Positions 24,781-35,724 of a stretch of 64,000 nt of DNA are shown here, in pieces (position 1 is the stretch's first letter; each line of letters starts with the position of its first letter). Origin of the DNA: Dryas octopetala (lineage: Eukaryota > Streptophyta > Magnoliopsida > Rosales > Rosaceae); assembly GCA_963921425.1 (NCBI GenBank), contig OY992837.1, forward strand, positions 17,519,896 to 17,583,895, read 5' to 3'. Below the pieces are notes generated by a model. That model was not told where the DNA came from, made no database searches, and worked only from the letters and a program-made list of their open reading frames with translations. Made by a program: the position numbers and the translations under genes.

Positions 24781-26290
24781 TACAAAAAAGTTCATTTTTA
24801 GAGCTATTTGTACAAAAAAAAAAAAACCTACCTAAAAAGTTGAATGACAAATAAGTCCATTTTGTACAAATAAGTCCACGTTATTTTTTTTTTTAAAAAA
24901 AAACTAAGCAAATTGTCACAGTAACAATGATTGTTACTGCCAAATAGTAGCAATTAATAGTGTATTTTTGCAATTTAAATAGTTAATGTTTCACAGTAAT
25001 AATGATTGCTACTGCCAAACAGTAGCAATTAATAGTGTATTTTTTCAATTTAAATAGTTACTGTTAGACAGTAACTCAAAAATACTATAGCGCGTTATAG
25101 TAGCACATTACAATAACACCGCTACAGTATATACTTGATTTTTAAAAAGTGGGTAAGTTGGGAATTGGGCTTCCGCATTTGTATTTTTTAAAAGAATTAA
25201 TTATCCTAGGCTACCTTTTACTTATTACTTTTACTCTCCAGTGCACCAATTAATTTTATTTAACAACAAAGTAAGTTGCAGCTACCTGACTTATCTTGAA
25301 ATCTGATCAATTGCCATTTTATTTCTTTTTTGTTTTTCTCTTTCTTCTCTCTCCCCCCGTTATGTCTCTCTTCTCTTTCCTCTTCATCATCTTTTTGTTA
25401 TTCTTGTTCTTCTTCTTCGCAGAGCAAGCACCTCCGGGACGAACACCACCACCACGAGCAGCACTGCTGTCAACGGCCTTGAAAATCTCAACGTTGACCA
25501 AGAAGTAATGGATCTGCTCCAAGCTCGATCGAAGCCTTTTGGATCTACTCTGACCACTCCGGCTTCTCCTCGATTGGGCATGATCACAGCTCATAGTAGA
25601 CTCCTACTTTGATTTCTTATCAGTAGAAGGTTCTTGATTTTTTTTTTTTTTTTAAGCTCAGTTTCTGAAACTGCATTGGAACGTTGTAAGTGAACTGAAA
25701 CTCTAGTTTATTGGAGTTGCAGTTTCTGAAATTGCAGCTTATGGGAGTTGCAAGCTTGCAGTTGCAGTTACTAATTGCAAGTGAAACTGCAATTTATTGC
25801 AGACTTGCAGTTGCAGTTGCAGTTTCTGAAACTGTAGTTTATTGGAATTGTAAGCTTGCAGTTGCAGTTACTAATTGCAAGTGAAACTGCAATTTATTGG
25901 AGTTGCAGACTTGCAGTTGCAGTTACTAACTGCAGTTTCAGAAACTACAGTTTATTGAAGTTTCAAACTTGCAGTTGCAGTTACAATAGATGGAATTGTA
26001 GAGGTTGAACCTCTTTTTTTCGTTGTTGCTGTAGCAATTGCAGAAGGATGCTTGAGAGTGAAGATAAACAATTGTCGATTTGGTAAAGTTGAAGAAAGAA
26101 ATCGATTTGGCTAAGAAAAGAAGGTGTCCGCATGTTATGTTTTTGGGCTGGTGGAAAGTGTCCGCATGTTAATAGAAATGGATTGGGTGTTTTTAGTTAA
26201 TGTTTTGCTTTGTTAGTACTTTATAATTAATGGACTCTTTTTAAAAACTATTTTTGCCCAAATGGACTTATTAAAAAAACACCCTAAATA
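24781..26290. repeat. Unclassified dispersed repeat (family X, copy 1)
   Basis: The left part (24781-25130) is an inverted copy of 35930-36320, sharing GTTACTGCC, TAGTAGCAATTAATAGTG and AAATAAGTCCATTTTGTAC. The middle carries ATTATCCTAGGCTACCTTTT, present in reverse at about 53780-53805. A GC-richer patch (25420-25590) has a frame containing GLENLNVDQEVMDLLQARSK that looks protein-derived but was not identified. GCAGTTTC-rich tandem sequence follows. No transposase and no clear terminal repeats; the class is unknown. Confidence 0.5.
25650..25990. repeat. GCAGTTTC-rich degenerate tandem repeat
   Basis: Units containing GCAAGCTTGCAGTTGCAGTT and CAAGTGAAACTGCAATTTAT recur three to four times with variable spacing (near 25740, 25855 and 25910). 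Non-coding. Confidence 0.8.
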
Positions 26291-26498
26291 AAATAACAAA
26301 AATTTTATTAAAAAAACACGGAATATCTCCAACCCGATCTACACCAACCCCACATCTCCCCCTCTGATCTCTCCAGACTCCAGCAGACCCTACCCCGTCT
26401 TCTTAAACTCTTGTCAATAGGTTTTCCTTCTTAATCACACATATATGCATTTGATTTTATTTTATAACATATATATGTATATATATATATACAAATTA
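26291..26498. other. Short spacer
   Basis: AT-rich with a TA microsatellite near 26470-26490. Nothing recognised. Confidence 0.5.
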
Positions 26499-26584
26499 GT
26501 TTTGAAATTACATTGTGCAGTGGGCCCAATAGGGTGGTTAGTTTTGTATTAACTTACGAACTAGTTAGTTTTAGAGCATTCTTG
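26499..26584. mobile_element. Right-end fragment of foldback MITE family 1
   Basis: Matches the last 85 bp of the full copy at 26591-27016 (GAAATTACATTGTGCAGTGG through TTAGAGCATTCTT). It lies only a few bp before that copy. Confidence 0.7.
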
Positions 26585-26590
26585 TACATG

Positions 26591-27016
26591 AGGAGTGCTC
26601 TAAAGCTAACTAGTTAGCAAGTTAATACGAAGCTAACTAGTTAGCAAGTTAATACGAAGCTAACCATGCTTTTGGGCTCACCACATCACTAATCTCGTAA
26701 TCCGAACCATGAATTATTTAGGCCCTACTTCAAAGATCATCATTGCAAAAAATCAACTAAATCGAAAATCATGTAGTCATCTAATTAAGATCAAATAAAT
26801 AGACGATCAGTATTTTCGATAAAAGCATAGAAATAGTTGTTATTATAATCAAATGGCTAAATGACTTCTGATTTTGAATATTTTTTACAGGAATGATCTT
26901 TGAAGTAGGGCCTAAAAAATAAATGGTTCGGATTTTGAAATTACATTGTGCAGTGGGCCCAATAGGGTGGTTAGTTTTGTATTAACTTACTAACTAACTA
27001 GTTTTAGAGCATTCTT
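26591..27016. mobile_element. Foldback MITE family 1, copy 3
   Basis: Begins AGGAGTGCTCTAAAGC and ends TTTTAGAGCATTCTT, with the same inverted halves as the copies at 4754 and 5372. It has a direct duplication of CTAACTAGTTAGCAAGTTAA near its left end. No coding capacity. Confidence 0.75.
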
Positions 27017-27572
27017 ATATATAAATATATACACATCTTAGTATCTTACTGAAAATCAGGCTCAATTTTATCCGTCTTTAATTAAGATGTGATGGTTAAG
27101 AGTTGCATCGATTTTTCTTTTTACTTAAAAACTCTAATAAAGTATGTCATTTGTTACTTAAAATCTTGTATTAATTTTCAAATTTGAGTGCATCAATGAC
27201 GAAATGCAATCTCAAGTCATCCAAAAGAAGTGTGACCAAGGTGGGTATTGATTACTCAAGCAGGGTATTGATTAAAATTTGTGATGTGCAGCCAGGATCT
27301 TTTGTTTGATGTTAGTGAAATGGGAATGTGCAATGGATGAAACGTCTCATAGGCCCAGAGAATTCCACCATAAAGGTACATAAAGTTATCTAACTTATGT
27401 TCTACATTTCTTTTTGTGGTTTTGCTGGTTAAATATTCTATATTTCTTTTTATGGTCTTCCAGCATACAGGTGAAGTGAGAATTCCAAATTTAATGACTT
27501 TCAATTTGTCTGTAATTAAATAGGGATCCATACAGCTCATTAATTAAAATGAAAAGTTTGATGCTTTTACAG
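27017..27572. other. Spacer, no gene seen
   Basis: AT-rich intergenic sequence; a TTTCTTTTTGTGG-like motif recurs around 27409-27450. No coding homology. Confidence 0.45.
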
Positions 27573-29173
27573 GTTACAATCAAGGAGTAAAATTTCAGTT
27601 TCGAAAAAATTTTCGATGGAAATTTCGATTAAAATTAAACAAAAACGACGGAAATTGCTATCAAAATACGAAAATTTTAAATAAAACTTGACCATATATT
27701 TATTTAACATATTATTTACTACATTAATAAAAAAACATTGAAGAAACCAAATTATATAGAAACTTTTATGTAATATAAGGCGAATATAATGCACACTGGA
27801 GACAAATACTGTTAAATAAAAATGGTTCACTAATTAATAATTATATAAAAATGACCTCTTTTTAAAGGATATTTAATCATTTTGAATCCAATATATTGTC
27901 TTTAAAAGTTAAAACATATGTGGACAAATAAGAAAATGACATGTATTATTATTTTCTAAACTTCTTAACCCAATAACCAAGCACAATCCAAATAGATTGT
28001 GAGATTTTGGAAAGTTAGTTTATAATTTATTTTGGAATAAATAGTGATTTATTAATTATATTTTTAATTTGGAGATATTAGAATGTTTCCGAGGAAATTT
28101 GGAAGGCAATAAATGAATTTGAAGTTGTAGAAAATAAGATTTATCGAGACGAGTTCACATGATTTTACAAAACGTTTTTCGGACCTTGAAGTTAATTTTG
28201 GCGAGTTATTTAGATTTTAAGTGATTTTGGCAAACCATCGAGAAACAATAAAAACTAGGAAATGCCTAGTCTTGATTTTAGTCTTGTTGGAAAGGTCTTG
28301 GGTCAACATGCCTGTAGATGCAAACGAAACGTGTTTTGGAGTTACAATTTGAGAGTTATGGACAAACGAAGGTTGAAGGGTATTTTATTCTTTTCACCAA
28401 CTAGGGTTTAGTATAAAAGAAACTCAAACCCATTTTCTATTTCATTCTCTCTTCTAAGTCCCACCCCTCCCTTTATTTATTGTTTTCGTAGTATCAAATT
28501 ATCAATATCGATCTATTTATATATAATTTGTGGGGAATGAAATTCAAGAAGAGGAGGGAGTAGCTGTGTAGCAAGTAAAAGAAATACTTGCCAAAGCAAA
28601 TCTAGGAAGTGGTAAAAGGACAATGGCCATTCATGCATTGACCAACTAAATGGTAGATGCATTATTTAAGAGGAGGCAAGTACATACAAGTATACAACTA
28701 TACAAGTTCTAAGTTCTAGCCCTTTCTCTCTCCCCGACCTCATCTCTTTCTCTCTCTCCTCTTTCCAGCCACCACAGACCAGACACACCAAACATCTCTC
28801 TCATCTCTTTCTTTTCTCTCTCCCTGACCTCATCTCTCTCTCTCTCTCCCCAACCTCATCTCTCTCTCCTCTTCCAGCCGCCACACCAAACATCTCTCTC
28901 ATCTCTTTCTCTCTCCCCAACCCATCTCTCTCTCTTCCTAACCTTATCTCTCTTTCTCTCTCTCCAGATCTGAGTCACAACGAAATTTTGATGAAATTGG
29001 AGAAATTTTACAAAATAATGTGTGCAAGGTGTTCGAAATTTCGGCCAAAATTTAAACAAATTTTGGCAAAATTTTTGAAATTTTGCCAAAATAATTACGA
29101 ACAATAATGGATACATGATAAAATTTCGGGACAAATAAAAAATGAAAATTTGGCAAAATTCCTTGGTTAGAAT
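27573..29173. mobile_element. Non-autonomous hAT, CAAGGAG family, long copy
   Basis: Starts CAAGGAGTAAAATTT at 27581 and ends AAAATTCCTTG at 29165. The flanking 8-mers are GTTACAAT (27573-27580) and GTTAGAAT (29166-29173), a 7/8 target duplication. The left 250 bp is closely similar to the element at 29332-30043. The interior has a long CT-rich stretch (about 28720-28980) and repeated AAATTTCG/CGAAATTT motifs. No transposase frame. The mismatched duplication and diverged right end suggest it is older than its neighbour. Confidence 0.75.
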
Positions 29174-29323
29174 AAAGCTAAAGACTTCATTAACTAGTCA
29201 TCCGTCCAATCAACAAAAAAGGTGCACAAAACTTCATTAATTAAATCGTAGATTAGGAAAACCACCTTCAAACTCATATTTATTCAATTAAAACCTATAT
29301 CTTTTTTTTTTTTTTCATGTGTT

Positions 29324-30051
29324 GTTAGACCCAAGGAGTAAAATTTCGGTTTTGAAGAAATTTTCGATGGAAACTTCGACGGAAATTTTCGCGGAAATTT
29401 CGATTAAAGTTTTGATTTCGACAAAATTAGACAAAAACGATGAAAATTACTATCAAAATACGGAAATTTTAAATGAAACTTGACCATATGTTTATTTAAC
29501 ATATTATCTACTACATTGAAAAAAAACATTGAAGAAACCAAATTATATAGTAGGTTTCATATGATATAAGATGAATATAATGAGTGCTGGAGGCAAATAT
29601 TGTTAAAAAAATGGGTTACTAATTAATAATTAATCTCTATATACCTTAATTCTATATTGTTTAGGATATGATATAGGATATTAGGGTTTAGGGTATTTTT
29701 AATTATTTTTTATATAAAAATGTATTTAGGTTTAAAAACAACTAAACGAAACACCAAAACGGTCAAACCAAACCTCAAACAAAACCCCAAACTCTCCCTC
29801 CGACGACGGCGGCTCTATCTCTTCATTCCTGATCTCTTCTCTCCCTCCGGCGATGGTGCTTTGCCTCTTCCTCCCCTCTCTACCTCCGGTCTTTGCCTCC
29901 TTTCTCTCCCTCCGGCTCTACCATCGAAAATTTTGAGGATTTCGGGGAAATTTTTCGAAATTAATTTGGTATGGTGTTAAAATTTTCATACTCCTAAAAA
30001 ACGAAATTTAATTTCACCGAAAATTTCAAAATTTTACTCCTTGGTTAGACC
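29324..30051. mobile_element. Non-autonomous hAT, CAAGGAG family, short copy
   Basis: Element 29332-30043 begins CAAGGAGTAAAATTT and ends AAATTTTACTCCTTG, perfect inverted ends. The identical 8-bp GTTAGACC flanks it on both sides (29324-29331 and 30044-30051). It shares the AACTTGACCATATGTTTATT region with the copy at 27581. The right half holds a CT/GC-rich patch (about 29790-29930). No transposase. Confidence 0.85.
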
Positions 30052-30052
30052 C

Positions 30053-30776
30053 TTTGACTAGTTTTTTTTTTGTACAAGAGGGGCCGAAGCCAAAAAAACC
30101 TAAACAACTACAGCTCTAGGACAAGGAGTACCAAGAGCATCAGCAGAAAGTAAAGAGCAGACCTCAGGAGGGGGGAAACAAACCAATGAACACCCAAAGC
30201 CCTCCCTACACTTAAGGAGGCTAAACGATCAGCACAAAAATTTTGCTCATGATATACATGCCTCACCAAGCAATTAGCAAACCCACCAAAAAGTAGCCTG
30301 CAGCTATTAGCAAGAGTAAACAGAGGATGAGCAACATCAATCTCTTTAGATATAAGGGAGACAACCAAGGAGGAATCACTTTCCACTTCAAGCATAACAA
30401 CACCTTGATCACGAGCAAGGGAAAGACCCCAAAACAAACCCCACAATTCAGCCTCAAGGACAGAACCAACACCAAGATTAGCAGTGAAGCCTTTAATCCA
30501 CTCCCCAACATGATTCTGCAATAAACCACCAGCACCAATGATCTCAGAAGAAGGATTTCTGCAACCATCAATATTAAGCTTCACACAACCCTCAACAGGA
30601 GGCCACCAATGAAGATCAATCACCTGCCTAATAGGTTTAGAGGAACTAACCTTATTTGCACTATACCAATCCCAAGCACATTGAAAGATCATGCAGTGGG
30701 GATTAATAGGCAAAGTAAAGTGAGGATAAAAAACAGAGCAGCACCTCCACTACATGTTTTCTTCATTGTTTGACTA
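30053..30776 (-). mobile_element. 5'-truncated LINE (RNase H end)
   Basis: The insert runs about 30061-30768. On the minus strand it ends in a short poly-A (T-run 30061-30070) and is flanked by TTTGACTA at 30053-30060 and 30769-30776, a likely 8-bp target duplication. Only the RNase H end of the second LINE frame remains, the normal result of incomplete target-primed reverse transcription. The left duplication starts one base after the target duplication of the hAT at 29332, so two independent insertions hit adjacent sites. Confidence 0.7.
30108..30713 (-). CDS. LINE RNase H domain (RVT_3 type)
   Basis: 201 residues open to the stop. The domain begins near residue 45 (CVKLNIDGC, first catalytic Asp), then VLEAELWGLFWGLSLA (Glu), LEVESDSSLVV (Asp) and HEQNFCADRLASL (last Asp). 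All four acidic positions are kept, as in plant LINE C-termini. The tail after residue 170 is hydrophobic and unlike the family. Reverse transcriptase and endonuclease are absent, so it is a fragment; the open frame suggests it is not very old. Confidence 0.8.
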   Translation of the reverse strand: MPINPHCMIFQCAWDWYSANKVSSSKPIRQVIDLHWWPPVEGCVKLNIDGCRNPSSEIIGAGGLLQNHVGEWIKGFTANLGVGSVLEAELWGLFWGLSLARDQGVVMLEVESDSSLVVSLISKEIDVAHPLFTLANSCRLLFGGFANCLVRHVYHEQNFCADRLASLSVGRALGVHWFVSPLLRSALYFLLMLLVLLVLEL

Positions 30777-31141
30777 TTTATTTATGAAAATTGTTATTAT
30801 TGTTCCTTAAATTTTGGTGCTTTTAATGTTGATAATAGTGATCCTCAAATAATAAATAACCACAATAATTATTCTAGAAACAAATGGCCTTAAAAAATAA
30901 AAAATGATTTATTTATAGGTGGTGGTCGAATAGAAACAAATCCAAATAATTTATCTATAAATACTAACGTATATAAAATAGACTAATAAAAAACCTACAC
31001 AAGTAAATTAGAAATATGTAATAAGGAACTTACAAGTTACAACCAATTGAATTATAAATATGTAATAAGGAACCTACAATTACAAATATACTACATATGT
31101 ACTTTGTCTTTATAAGAATTCAAATATATATATATATATGT
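30777..31141. other. AT-rich spacer
   Basis: No gene seen. Repeats of AAGGAACCTACAA-like motifs occur at about 31020-31085. Confidence 0.5.
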
Positions 31142-31544
31142 ACAGGCTTTTTCTGTTGAGGTATACCTCAACTTATTTATGTTGAGGTATGACCTTGTTA
31201 GGGCCCACACGAGTCGTTTTGTGTCGATCCGAACCGTTCAATTTTTACATCTTCATTGATAGATCATCCTTGCAAAAAATTAGCCAAATCCGAAATCATT
31301 TGCCTATCTAACTTTGATAAAACAAATTGACCGTTTCATCGAAAATATTTGGTTCGTCCATTTATTCGATCAAAGTTAGGTAGGCAAATGATTTTTGATT
31401 TGGCTAATTTTTTGCAAGGATGATCTATCTATGGAGATGTAAAAATTGAACGGTTCGGATCGACACAAAACGACTCGTGTGGGCCTCAATAGGGTATACC
31501 TCAACATAAATAAGTTGAGGTATACCTCAACAGAAGGAGCCTGT
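31142..31544. mobile_element. Foldback MITE family 2, copy A
   Basis: 403 bp from ACAGGCT to AGCCTGT, almost entirely an inverted repeat: TTGAGGTATACCTCAACTTA at one end and its complement at the other, and GATAGATCATCCTTGC mirrored inward. The terminal GAGGTATACCTC is itself palindromic. TA-rich flanks. Two more copies lie in the intron of the second phytocyanin (49403-50211). Confidence 0.85.
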
Positions 31545-32180
31545 ATATATGTATATATAGTAAACCTACAGTATAATGAACCTACATATATTCTTACAAT
31601 CAAATAAATAATCTATAACAATTAAAGAACCTACATGAATCAAACCACCTACAATAACAAATAATATAAGGAACCTACATATATTCATTCTTCTTCTTTT
31701 TTTTTTTTTTTTTTTTTTAATTAGGGGGACGACCTACATACAATTCTCGGTTGTAGGTTCTTTATTTGACCTACTTATTCATGGTCTCTGGAGAAGATAT
31801 AAATATATATATATCACACTATAAAAGGTGTCTTAGAATAAGTGTTTTAATGAATCCATTAAATTCATGGTTTTTTTTTCTAATGGGAGAATAACGGCAT
31901 CTAAAGAATTTAATAAATGATACAATTTAAAAACTAACATTAATTATATAATGCCACAATTTGTAAATTAGTAAGGAATTAATGGAAAATTGTTATCCTA
32001 CGTGGACTAGGATTTTAAATATGGGCTTAGCTATTAAAAAAAGGTAATATTGTTAGACTCTTAAAAAAATAATTTAATGGGCTAATATCTAAATGACCCT
32101 TAATTAAAAACTATAGCACCAGTCAGCCATCTAATCAACAAAAAAGAGTGCATAAAACAAAATTAATTAAAACTGCAGCA
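31545..32180. other. AT-rich spacer with poly-T
   Basis: GGAACCTACAT-like motifs repeat at 31560-31685; T-run at about 31697-31719. No gene. Confidence 0.5.
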
Positions 32181-32780
32181 CTAGTCAGCCATCAATTCTA
32201 CAAAAACAGCTACTGGAGTGGACCATCGAGGCTGGGTGCCTTCAGTATTACCGCTGCTACCAGATTTGGCACTCATACCGGAGTTTGATAAGAAGATCCA
32301 CCAAAGTTTCCGGAGGAGGCCACATCCACAATTACCGGAGCCTGCTGCATTCAGGGGACCTATGCACAGTATCTTCATATTCTACCCACAACCTGCCACT
32401 TCTCTGCAGTGATATTCAACTTCAAAATGGTTACTATGAGGGTCGTTGGAGTTCGTTGGTATTTTGCTCGGATTAGTGTGTTTGGGAGGCTCGTTTATAG
32501 GAGATTTGTACGCGGAAGAACCATACTTGGGAGAATCATGTGCTGGAGATTCGTCCCCTGGGGACACCGCCGAAGAGTTCTCTTCTTACACTGCCGCCCC
32601 CACCGCCTTCGCCGCCTTCTCCAAGATTCAGGTTCTATCCTAGAGCATAATGTGGTTGCCTAGACTTCAGGTCATGTTTAGTGCAGAATATGGTTGCCCA
32701 GGATGCAGTTTCTGTCCTAGCGCAGGATGTTAGTATGCGGGAGCGTATGTAGAGAACTCTTTGATATGGTATCAAAGCCA
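32181..32780. other. GC-richer unrecognised stretch
   Basis: More GC-rich than its surroundings and open for 60-80 codons in several frames on both strands, suggesting derived coding sequence, but no protein family was recognised. TGGTATCAAAGCC at 32767-32779 resembles a retroelement tRNA primer site, yet no terminal repeat could be placed beside it. Confidence 0.3.
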
Positions 32781-33284
32781 AACCTCATTTCTCTTTTACG
32801 ATTATAGAATTATGGTTTATGTTTTAGGTTTTCGAGTTTGCTCCTTATATTTGGTCTTTAATTTTTCCATAAAATTTGTGGTTCCTGTGATTTCTGTTGT
32901 TGCTACTATACTACTGCTTCTACAAAGTTATTACGAACAGAATAAAAATTATTAAGTTTGTAATAAAAATTATTACAGCTTCTGTTTGAAAAAGTGCCTT
33001 GGGCTGAAACCTTAACATGCAGTACAAAAACTTGTTCTGTGTTCATATATCCATACATCATGGCTTATTAATTATGTGATTATGGAATTTCTCGCATGAT
33101 TTTGGCTTAATTCTTGGCAGTCTCCTCAAATTATGTGCTCATGATTTCTATGTTATTCCTCTATATGTTTTGATTTGATCTCATACCTTAAATGGCCTAA
33201 AGGTTTCAAAAGACTATATATATAGTGGTCATGTTGAGTATTGCAAGGTTAGATTTGTCAAAAAAAATAATAATGATAACTATC
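32781..33284. other. Intergenic, nothing recognised
   Basis: AT-rich sequence with no supported feature. Confidence 0.5.
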
Positions 33285-33590
33285 AAACTTCTTCACAAAA
33301 ATTTCATGGTTTACATGGACTCCTTTGTACATTCGAAAGTTCCAATATCCTCATGCGTGACTCAGTTCCAGTGTTAGTAGTTTGTTGCCTTGTTGAGCTC
33401 TTCTATGGAGTAGATCCGAATTGGATTACAATTCCCATTAAAATAATGTATATACCAGATGTTCTAACATGACGGCTTCATTCTTCAGCAAGTAACCCAC
33501 CTCTTTTTTCTTGTATTTATGGTTTCTCAAGCATGATAACATATTGGAAGATTGATTTTCAGTTGGCAACAATACAACTCTAGCTATGGA
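33285..33590 (-). pseudogene. ZRK pseudokinase N-terminal fragment
   Basis: Closely similar to 24030-24330 on the same strand, including the upstream flank with TTGGAAGATTGATTTTCAGT. Minus-strand pieces read like the family's NGNCNPIRIYSIEELNKATN region in broken frames. No kinase core. Confidence 0.65.
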
Positions 33591-33649
33591 CTATAATTTT
33601 GGTTCCTCATCAAAAAGTCAACTTGAAAGAATCCTTGTCTGTTTGAGCT

Positions 33650-33790
33650 GTCATGTTACCAACTGAAAACCAATCTTCCAATATGCTATCACGCTTCATA
33701 AACCACAAATACAAGACAAAAGAGGAAGGCTTCTTCTTGAGCAATGAAGCACCATGTTAGAACAGCTCATACAATACTTCAAGCCCCCTC
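33650..33790 (+). pseudogene. ZRK pseudokinase fragment (5' end only)
   Basis: Starts with TGTTACCAACTGAAAACC, the same 5' flank as the other copies but on the plus strand. Continues through CACAAATACAAGACAAAAGA into the GEE/EEGFFL coding start and stops after about 120 bp. Confidence 0.6.
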
Positions 33791-34074
33791 GTTAGAAATC
33801 TGCGTATCCCAAACTAGTAAATCTATCAACTTCTTTCCTGCACTCTTTTGGTCTTTTTATAGAAAGTCAACTTGGAGACTACTACTTTCTCCACACCTCC
33901 TATAATGTTATCTTTAGTTCAGGTTTTGTCTTCAATGCTTAGAAAAGACTCGAATTAAAAGAGTGATATGGTTTATTGTGCGTTAATCCCCAAGTTTACT
34001 TTGATCTACAAAGATCCAAAAAGAGGGAGCTATTATATATGTGAGTCTACAACTAGCTAGAGTTGTATTGTTCA

Positions 34075-34575
34075 ATTGTTACCAACTGAAAACCCATCTT
34101 CCAATATGTACGTTATCACGCTTCAGAAACCACAAATACAAGACAAAAGATGAGGGCTTTTTCTCGAAGAATGGAGCTGCCAGGTTAGAACAGCTCATAC
34201 ATTTAATGGGAATTGTAGTCCAATTCGGATCTACTCCAAAAAAGAGCTCAAGAAGGTAAAAAACGACTATCACAGGGATAGAATCACGCATCAGGGTTGG
34301 AACTTTCAATTGTACAAAGGAGTCCATGAGTCCATGAGTCCATAAAGACCCTTAAATTTTGGTGCAAAAGTTTGAAGGAGGCTCAAACAGTAACATGGAT
34401 CTTGTAGAAGTGATTACAAATGAAGTTGTAATTGCTTCAAACACGAGCAAGCACAAGAATGTGTTGAAGCTCTTGGGCTGCTGCCTTGAGACTGAGCTGC
34501 CCACATTGGTCTATGAGTTCCCAACAAAAGGAAATCTCTACCATCACATCAATACGCAATCACTTCAATAGTAGA
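34075..34575 (+). pseudogene. ZRK pseudokinase fragment with part of the N-lobe
   Basis: The 5' part repeats the family N-terminus (EQLIHLMGIVVQFGS, then KKSSRR) in shifting frames. From about 34359 a frame reads VQKFEGGSNSNMDLVEVITN then ASNTSKHKNVLKLLGCCLET and ELPTLVYEFPTKGNLYHHI, the N-lobe to hinge of ZRK proteins. It stops before the catalytic loop. Together with 33285 and 33650 this forms a head-to-head group of fragments, probably a decayed tandem cluster. Confidence 0.75.
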
Positions 34576-35394
34576 CCAAGTTAAAAGATTGCGACTATTG
34601 AACCAAGTAGCAAATGCAGTTGAAAAATGGACTATTGAACCAAGACTCCATAAATTTTTTGTCAGTCATTGATAGAAATGATAACAATTCACAAAGATGA
34701 CCATAAGTGCTTTCCTCAAATAAATATTGGGTGAGGTCCCAAGTTCAAAAATAAAAGTGCTTTCCTCAAATAAATACTGATTTAACCATCTCATGTAGTA
34801 ATGTATTATAGAAACCATAAAAAAATGTATTACAAAGAGATTCACATGTCGAAGATTTGTAAAATTATTTTAAACTTCTTAGAACAGAGATAATTGGTAC
34901 TTAATACTACTGCATTTATAATACGTGTGTTGCGACGGAACTAGTACTCTTCATTTAAACTTACATCCTTCTCTTAAATCTAACCTTGTAATACTAAAAT
35001 CCTTCTCTTAGATTTCCTTGATTGTAATAATAAAGGAACAGCAAAAGGAAATCTAACCTTGTAATACTAAAATCCTTATCTTAAATCATTGCATCCAAAT
35101 AGAGATTTAAAGAAGACTACAAAACCAAACCTTAAACCTTAAAAAATCCAACACAACTCCAAACATAGGATAACATTTAGTCCAGCTTACTCCAGTCCAA
35201 CACAATCCAGCATAATCTATAAGAATAGTCCAGTCCAACACAGTCCAGCATATCAAACGTGGCCATAAGTTGGTATGATTAATTTTCTATTGTATCTTAA
35301 TATTTAAATTATTATATATTAGATCATGGCCGAAAAAAAAAATGAGAATAAATTAGATGATAAGTTGTTATGGTTAATATCTTGGTATTTTTTA
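34576..35394. other. Intergenic with short local repeats
   Basis: AATCTAACCTTGTAATACTA occurs twice (about 34978 and 35050) and AGTCCAACACAGTCCAGCA-like units recur at 35180-35255, ending TCAAACGTGGCC, which resembles a MITE edge. No gene. Confidence 0.4.
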
Positions 35395-35724
35395 TATGTT
35401 TAATTTAAGTTCTATCACATACAAGGATATCAAGGAAGTTAAAGAGTTGGTAATTAAAAAAGAAAAAGAAAATCCCATAACACAAACTATAATTTTTAAG
35501 GGTTTTTTAATTCTAGAACCAAGAGAACAACCCGGCCTGGTTGCAAAAAACCGGTACCAAGCCGGTCCTCCTGCCAAAATCTCGATGGCCTTGCAACAGA
35601 GGAAAACGTCGAGGAGCTTGTGAATCCAGGCGATCGAGTAAATGGGGTCGGAGGGGAAGCCATCGGGTGGAGAGAGGAGGTTGGAGAAGCGGTTGGACAC
35701 GTGCTTTTGGAAGTGCTCGAGGTC
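35395..35724 (-). pseudogene. ROH1-like (DUF793/BPS1-related) gene fragment
   Basis: From 35724 down, the minus strand reads DLEHFQKHVSNRFSNLLSPP and then IYSIAWIHKLLDVFLCCKA. This matches the N-terminal FQKHVSxRF...SWIRKLLDxFLCC region of plant ROH1/DUF793 proteins, which interact with the exocyst. Similarity stops after about 55 residues; the frame then runs into unrelated sequence to 35395. No start codon or rest of the roughly 400-aa family is present. A captured or orphaned exon piece. The family call is from memory of the motif. Confidence 0.55.

Noticed and set aside
25296-25508. 70-codon plus-strand frame with a hydrophobic, Phe-rich start
   Set aside because: It is a translation of a T/C-rich tract inside a dispersed repeat; no domain, no promoter and no conserved partner.
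25650-25990. CRISPR-like array
   Set aside because: Units are degenerate, spacing is irregular and spacers are themselves repeat variants; this is a eukaryotic minisatellite.
28856-29134. 92-codon minus-strand frame inside the long CAAGGAG hAT
   Set aside because: It translates a CT-rich simple stretch and AAATTTTG repeats; no transposase motif.
32767-32779. TGGTATCAAAGCC as a retroelement primer-binding site
   Set aside because: No LTR ending in CA directly before it, no second LTR and no gag-pol downstream; likely chance or a very old trace.
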